Program-made: the position numbers and the translations under genes | Shown: one piece after another, positions 59,548 to 64,000 of the stretch | Layout of the letters: each line of letters opens with the position of its first letter | Position numbering within the stretch: the first letter of the stretch is position 1 | Assembly: GCA_947173945.1 (NCBI GenBank) | Contig: CAMWGV010000007.1 | Coordinates: 1 to 64,000 of the forward strand | Source of the DNA: an uncultured Lachnospiraceae bacterium | GTDB taxonomy: Bacteria > Bacillota > Clostridia > Lachnospirales > Lachnospiraceae | Reading direction: 5' to 3' | DNA length: 64,000 bases | The notes under the pieces: model-generated | Databases searched by the model: none | The model's input: the letters and a program-made list of their open reading frames with translations, nothing else | What the model was told of the DNA's origin: nothing

Positions 59548-60756
59548 TTACATTTTACTATCCAGTGATTTTCCCGCCTCTATATGTTTAAACTCAGGAA
59601 GGTATGCTTCCAGTAATCCTACTATATCTTCCTTCGTAACTTTATCTGCGGAAAACGCATTCGTTAAATCCAAATACAGCTTTTCAATTTTCTGTTTTTC
59701 AGGAATGGCTTTTTCCATCACCACGCCAAGAGAACGGAATCTGTCCATATCAACGGTTTCCACATCTGTAAAAAACTCCTCATAAGGCTTCTCCCCTGAC
59801 GTATCTGACATGGAAAAATGTACCGGGTACATGTTACTGCCACTCTTTAAATCTACAGCTTTTTTAATTGCCTCTGCATCAGAATTGCATTTGAGTACAG
59901 CAAAGCCATGCTCCTGTAAAAGCTTTTCCGCAATAACATCAAATGTCATCATCTGTTCATCCTTAAGCTTCGGGAAGAAAATCTCCCGATTGCTTCCAAG
60001 CATGCAGGCAAGCATACATATCTGTCCGCTCTCCTCAAGCGAAACAAAATACCGCCTTACATCATAAGGTGCGCTTAGCGGCTGAAGCTTGGAAATACGT
60101 GCTAAAAATCCTGCAGGAAGGGAACCGTTCGAAAATGCTACATTTGCAAATCGTGCAGTTTTTACCGGAAACCTGTCGGAATAGCTGAAAATAACATCCT
60201 CCATAATTCTCTTGCTGGCTCCCATGATGTTTACAGGATTGGCAGCCTTATCCGTAGATACACAGAAATATTCCTCCGGCGGCAGCTCCGTCAATAAATC
60301 AAGCAGTTTTTTTGCATGCAAAACATTATTTTGAAGCATTGCCTCAATAGAGTAAATATCCTTTTCCGAACGCACATGCTTATGTGCAGAAAAATTTGCT
60401 ACTATATCAAAACCACCACGGGCCCTGAACATTTTTTCAAAGACCGCAGATGCAAAATCCATTGGGTATGGTATGTAATCATCAGGTACAAACATTTCTT
60501 CCATAGAACGTAAGTCCCTTGTCAGCTCTGCCAGACCATTTTCATTTATATCAACAACAATCAAAGTTCTTGGCTTATAAGGCAACACAGCCTTCACAAA
60601 TGAGCTTCCGATACTTCCTGCTCCTCCGATAACCAGCACGGACTTACCCTCTATTTTCTTGGTAAGCTCATCCTTATTTGCTTTCATATCATCTTCAAAT
60701 AGGCTTGCCTTACGTTTTATAACATGTTCGGAAACAAACCTGCTTAAATCAAACAT
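59548..60756 (-). CDS. Polysaccharide-biosynthesis NAD-dependent epimerase/dehydratase
   Basis: SVLVIGGAGSIGSSFVKAVL; FSAHKHVRSEKD; VSTDKAANPVNIMGASKR. Confidence 0.9.
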   Translation of the reverse strand: MFDLSRFVSEHVIKRKASLFEDDMKANKDELTKKIEGKSVLVIGGAGSIGSSFVKAVLPYKPRTLIVVDINENGLAELTRDLRSMEEMFVPDDYIPYPMDFASAVFEKMFRARGGFDIVANFSAHKHVRSEKDIYSIEAMLQNNVLHAKKLLDLLTELPPEEYFCVSTDKAANPVNIMGASKRIMEDVIFSYSDRFPVKTARFANVAFSNGSLPAGFLARISKLQPLSAPYDVRRYFVSLEESGQICMLACMLGSNREIFFPKLKDEQMMTFDVIAEKLLQEHGFAVLKCNSDAEAIKKAVDLKSGSNMYPVHFSMSDTSGEKPYEEFFTDVETVDMDRFRSLGVVMEKAIPEKQKIEKLYLDLTNAFSADKVTKEDIVGLLEAYLPEFKHIEAGKSLDSKM

Positions 60757-60908
60757 TCCTTACAGCCTCCTTATTTATCTGTTGAATACCACATGGTTAA
60801 CTCTCTGCGTCCCTCAGATGCGAAGTCATATTTGCCCATATGTCACTATATTATCATTTCCCACTTTTTTTATCAACGAAATAACACTCTTTTTAAAACC
60901 CAACCATA

Positions 60909-62078
60909 TCAAAACCCAACCATATCAAGCATCTGTTTTACGCGAATATCGTATGTATGATGTTCAAGAACCTTCTTTTGTCCATTTGCTGCAATATCCA
61001 TACGCTCATCATCATGTTTCAGATAATAATCAATTTTATTAAGCAAGTCAGGAATGCTTTCATATACGACAACATCCTTGCCCAATGTAAAATATTCCGG
61101 TATTTCGCTCTGATAATTTGCAATAACAAATCCACCGGCACTCATAATTTCAAAAATCCGGAGCGTCATACCTGACTTAAAGGTTTTACTTGCAATTTCC
61201 AGGTTTATTTTACTGCATTTATATATTTTAGGAAGCATAATGTTGGAATCTGCAATACCACGATTGTTAATATGTGAAAGCATGGATGTATCACTTGTGG
61301 TATATAAATCCATTTTAAAATTTTTGCTCACCGCATCCAGAGTTTTAATACGGTCAAGCATGGTACATCGATAGCCAAAATAATAATCTGCTATCACACT
61401 TCTGGCATCATCAAGGTAATCCGGTGGAACCTGCCAATCTATATGCTTTTTAAATTCTTCTAAAAACTGCTCGTCGAACGACTCCTCCATGAAATTGTAG
61501 CCATATACGTTTAACTGTGCGTTTATGATTCCGTCAACATATCCCATGAGATACGGCGGCAGGGTCTCACTTATCCTTTGGTGTGTCCCCCTTTCAGAAT
61601 AAAGTGAGCCAACAAACGAAACGTCACAGCCGTATGTTTCGTAATCCTCATCTGATATGATATTATTTGCAAAACGAACCGGGTCACATGCCCCCGGAAG
61701 GTAATATATATTCGTTTGTGGATATACATTTTTAAATCTTTCCGCATGCATTTTATCAAAGAAAAAAGTATGGTTATGGGTATCCGCAAACGTACCGGAA
61801 TATAAAGAATAGCATGGGCAATCACAAAGCCACGATAAATATGGAATATCAAGAAATTTACATGCCCTTGAAATTATGGGAATAAAATTTATAGACAGGA
61901 CAAAATCCATATTTTCATTTGCCTCGACAAAGCTGAAAAAATTTTTTAAGTACTTCGTGTCATAATCCTTTTCAACAAATTCCTGTTCAAAAGGTATAAC
62001 TTCATGCCCAAGACGCCTGAACGCCTCGGTAAATTTATCCTCCATCATATTGCCCCAATAACAGAATATAAGCTTCAT
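60909..62078 (-). CDS. CgeB-like glycosyltransferase
   Basis: CDVSFVGSLYSERG; KTFKSGMTLRIFEIMSAGGFVIANYQSEIPEYF. Confidence 0.85.
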   Translation of the reverse strand: MKLIFCYWGNMMEDKFTEAFRRLGHEVIPFEQEFVEKDYDTKYLKNFFSFVEANENMDFVLSINFIPIISRACKFLDIPYLSWLCDCPCYSLYSGTFADTHNHTFFFDKMHAERFKNVYPQTNIYYLPGACDPVRFANNIISDEDYETYGCDVSFVGSLYSERGTHQRISETLPPYLMGYVDGIINAQLNVYGYNFMEESFDEQFLEEFKKHIDWQVPPDYLDDARSVIADYYFGYRCTMLDRIKTLDAVSKNFKMDLYTTSDTSMLSHINNRGIADSNIMLPKIYKCSKINLEIASKTFKSGMTLRIFEIMSAGGFVIANYQSEIPEYFTLGKDVVVYESIPDLLNKIDYYLKHDDERMDIAANGQKKVLEHHTYDIRVKQMLDMVGF

Positions 62079-62099
62079 AATATTTACTCCCTATCCATC

Positions 62100-63290
62100 T
62101 CATCCCATACCACATATATTTAAAATTTCATTAATCCGATGTTGGTATGTGTGATAACTGCACACTTTTCTATAGCCATGCACCAATATTTTTATCCTCT
62201 CATCCTCATGATGCAGATAATATTCTACTTTATCAACCAAATCCTCTATAGAATCAAAGGCAACATAATCTACCCCATCAATAAACAATCCATCCATATC
62301 CTTTTGCCTGTTTGACATAAGGAATCCTCCACTGCCCATTACATCAAAAGCACGCAAAGGGATTCCCGTGAAAATACTTCTTAGAGAAATATTAAGATTG
62401 ATTTTACTATTAAAAAATACCTTTGGCATCTCTTCCATATAGTCTACTCCATTATGCACCTCAACCTCAGGAATAAGCCCTACCGGCTTCTCGTATGTAT
62501 AAATGCGGGTTTTGTATTTTGTTGCCAGGGAATTACAAATCATCGTCCTATCCATCTGGGTAATGGCTCTTCCAAAGCAAATCGATGCATAATATATATC
62601 ATCTGTTAACAGACATTTTTTCCTCTCATCAGCAGCATCCACATTTGGTATTTTAGCATAATCCAATTCCTTAAGCTCATCGAACCAATTCGTCCCCTCA
62701 CGCCAGCTTCCCGCTGTATTTTGAATAATTTCATCAATTTTATACCGTATGTTATCTTCAAGGGACATTTTCATCGCATTATATCCATTAACAGATTCGG
62801 CACAATAAAGCTTGCCTAACAGTGATATTTCACAGCTATACCTGTTATCCACATCTGACAAATCCATTTCCGAAAGTCTGTCATCGTTCACTGCCAATGG
62901 CATTAAATATACATGCTCTACGCCCATTCCCTTTATATATTTGTACTCCGTGCTGTCAAAAACAAATATTCTGTTGCAGGGAAGCATAATTGTTTCAGAG
63001 TATAATGTAGGCTGCCAGCTGTCATACATCCATGAAATATACAAAAGTCCAAACGTATTACACACATATGCCGCTGACGGAACGTAATTATATGATATAA
63101 CAAAATCATATGGTTGTTCTTTTTCTGCATTCAAAACAGCTTCTGTAATTTTGTTTCTGCACACCTCATCGTCAATGACATAAGAGCATTCATAATTATC
63201 AATCATCTCAACCTGATGCCCTGCCATAATAAGTGACATTGCCAAATCAGGTGTCATAAGTCCCCTGTTAAACAGATATAATATTTTCAT
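62100..63290 (-). CDS. CgeB-like glycosyltransferase (paralogue of the neighbouring gene)
   Basis: CEISLLGKLYCAES; RSIFTGIPLRAFDVMGSGGFLMSNRQKDMDGLF. Confidence 0.85.
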   Translation of the reverse strand: MKILYLFNRGLMTPDLAMSLIMAGHQVEMIDNYECSYVIDDEVCRNKITEAVLNAEKEQPYDFVISYNYVPSAAYVCNTFGLLYISWMYDSWQPTLYSETIMLPCNRIFVFDSTEYKYIKGMGVEHVYLMPLAVNDDRLSEMDLSDVDNRYSCEISLLGKLYCAESVNGYNAMKMSLEDNIRYKIDEIIQNTAGSWREGTNWFDELKELDYAKIPNVDAADERKKCLLTDDIYYASICFGRAITQMDRTMICNSLATKYKTRIYTYEKPVGLIPEVEVHNGVDYMEEMPKVFFNSKINLNISLRSIFTGIPLRAFDVMGSGGFLMSNRQKDMDGLFIDGVDYVAFDSIEDLVDKVEYYLHHEDERIKILVHGYRKVCSYHTYQHRINEILNICGMG

Positions 63291-63319
63291 TGGTATATTT
63301 CCTATCTATATTTATTGTA

Positions 63320-64000
63320 CTATTTCAGCATAACTAATACTGCACCCTTTTTCATAATGTCATAATCCCTGTTCATATTCAACCATTGGTATATTTTACC
63401 TCTGCCGTGCCCTGCTGCTCTTGCATAATAACAGACAATATTTAGCATATCTGTGTCCGAAAGGGTTTTCCCACAATACAGCCACCATAAAAATAATACA
63501 AATCTCATTTGTATGACTTCAAATAATAAAATCAAAATATTTTTTTGTGGCTCTCCATCTAAGCTTTGTACAAATACACTATTCACACAAAAATTCTCGA
63601 TAAACCCGCTTTCCTTTTCCCATATTTTTTCAAACTCCTTCCAATCCGGAAGCAAATCGTCAGCACATAACCCATTACAAAATTCTTTAAGCTTTACAAT
63701 GTACATATCATAACCTTGATTTTCATATTTGTAATACAGGTCGAACAGCATTCGATATAACATAAATTTTGTTCCGAAATCCGCATTAACAAAACTCAAC
63801 TGACTACATTTATCATTGAGCCATTGCACATCATTATATTTCTGTAATATTTCCGGATGATTGAAATTTTCTAGCTGCGTGGAAAAATCATATATCAGGT
63901 ACAGTCTTGCCCATAATGGCATATTCGGTATCTGCAACAAATCTATCATTTGGTTGCGGTATATAAGATGCTCTACCTTTTCATCGGAATACTTAAAATC
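63320..64000 (-). CDS. Hypothetical protein, N-terminus beyond window edge
   Basis: Frame stays open upstream of the listed Met (DFKYSDEKVEHLIYRNQMIDLLQIPN...), so the gene probably starts outside the window. Confidence 0.6.
   Translation of the reverse strand, partial: DFKYSDEKVEHLIYRNQMIDLLQIPNMPLWARLYLIYDFSTQLENFNHPEILQKYNDVQWLNDKCSQLSFVNADFGTKFMLYRMLFDLYYKYENQGYDMYIVKLKEFCNGLCADDLLPDWKEFEKIWEKESGFIENFCVNSVFVQSLDGEPQKNILILLFEVIQMRFVLFLWWLYCGKTLSDTDMLNIVCYYARAAGHGRGKIYQWLNMNRDYDIMKKGAVLVMLK

Noticed and set aside
1-64000. tRNA/rRNA genes, CRISPR arrays, transposases or prophage
   Set aside because: No recognisable RNA gene, repeat-spacer array or mobile-element protein was seen on reading; a tRNAscan/Infernal run would be needed to be certain.

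Overview
This 64 kb window is AT-rich chromosomal DNA from a Firmicute, most likely Lachnospiraceae-like (inferred from protein families and strong Shine-Dalgarno sites, not tested). Most of it is ordinary housekeeping and cell-envelope content: CCA transferase, LCP protein, PEP carboxykinase, ProRS, TrkAH, NadA, IorAB, two-component systems, a GH9 cellulase, and glycosyltransferases. I found no rRNA, tRNA, CRISPR array or recognisable transposase. The most interesting signals are non-coding. (1) A modular palindromic repeat family has a fixed asymmetric junction motif (CGTTTGAAGACGTCGGTACTT ... TTAGTACCGTTACGTCGGAGACGAGCGAAAGCG) sitting inside long stems whose sequence differs from copy to copy. 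One copy near 49.6 kb lies at the apex of another palindromic repeat, and two oppositely oriented copies are nested in a ~355 bp palindrome near 10.6-10.9 kb. (2) An ~80 nt structured leader occurs just after promoter-like -10 boxes of both a CbxX/SpoVK-like AAA ATPase gene (26.27 kb) and trkA (32.6 kb, minus strand); it is a candidate undescribed cis-regulatory RNA. (3) The leader near 36.4-36.5 kb has GGA motifs in hairpin loops and in the SD, resembling CsrA targets. Further points are a GtrA-YfhO fusion, a solute-binding domain/InlB-repeat surface protein, a membrane-tethered MerR regulator with a 19-bp-spacer operator, a separate AICAR transformylase next to a PurO-type IMP cyclohydrolase, and a 32-bp perfect palindrome inside a coding region. 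All family calls are from reading the sequence; no database search was run.
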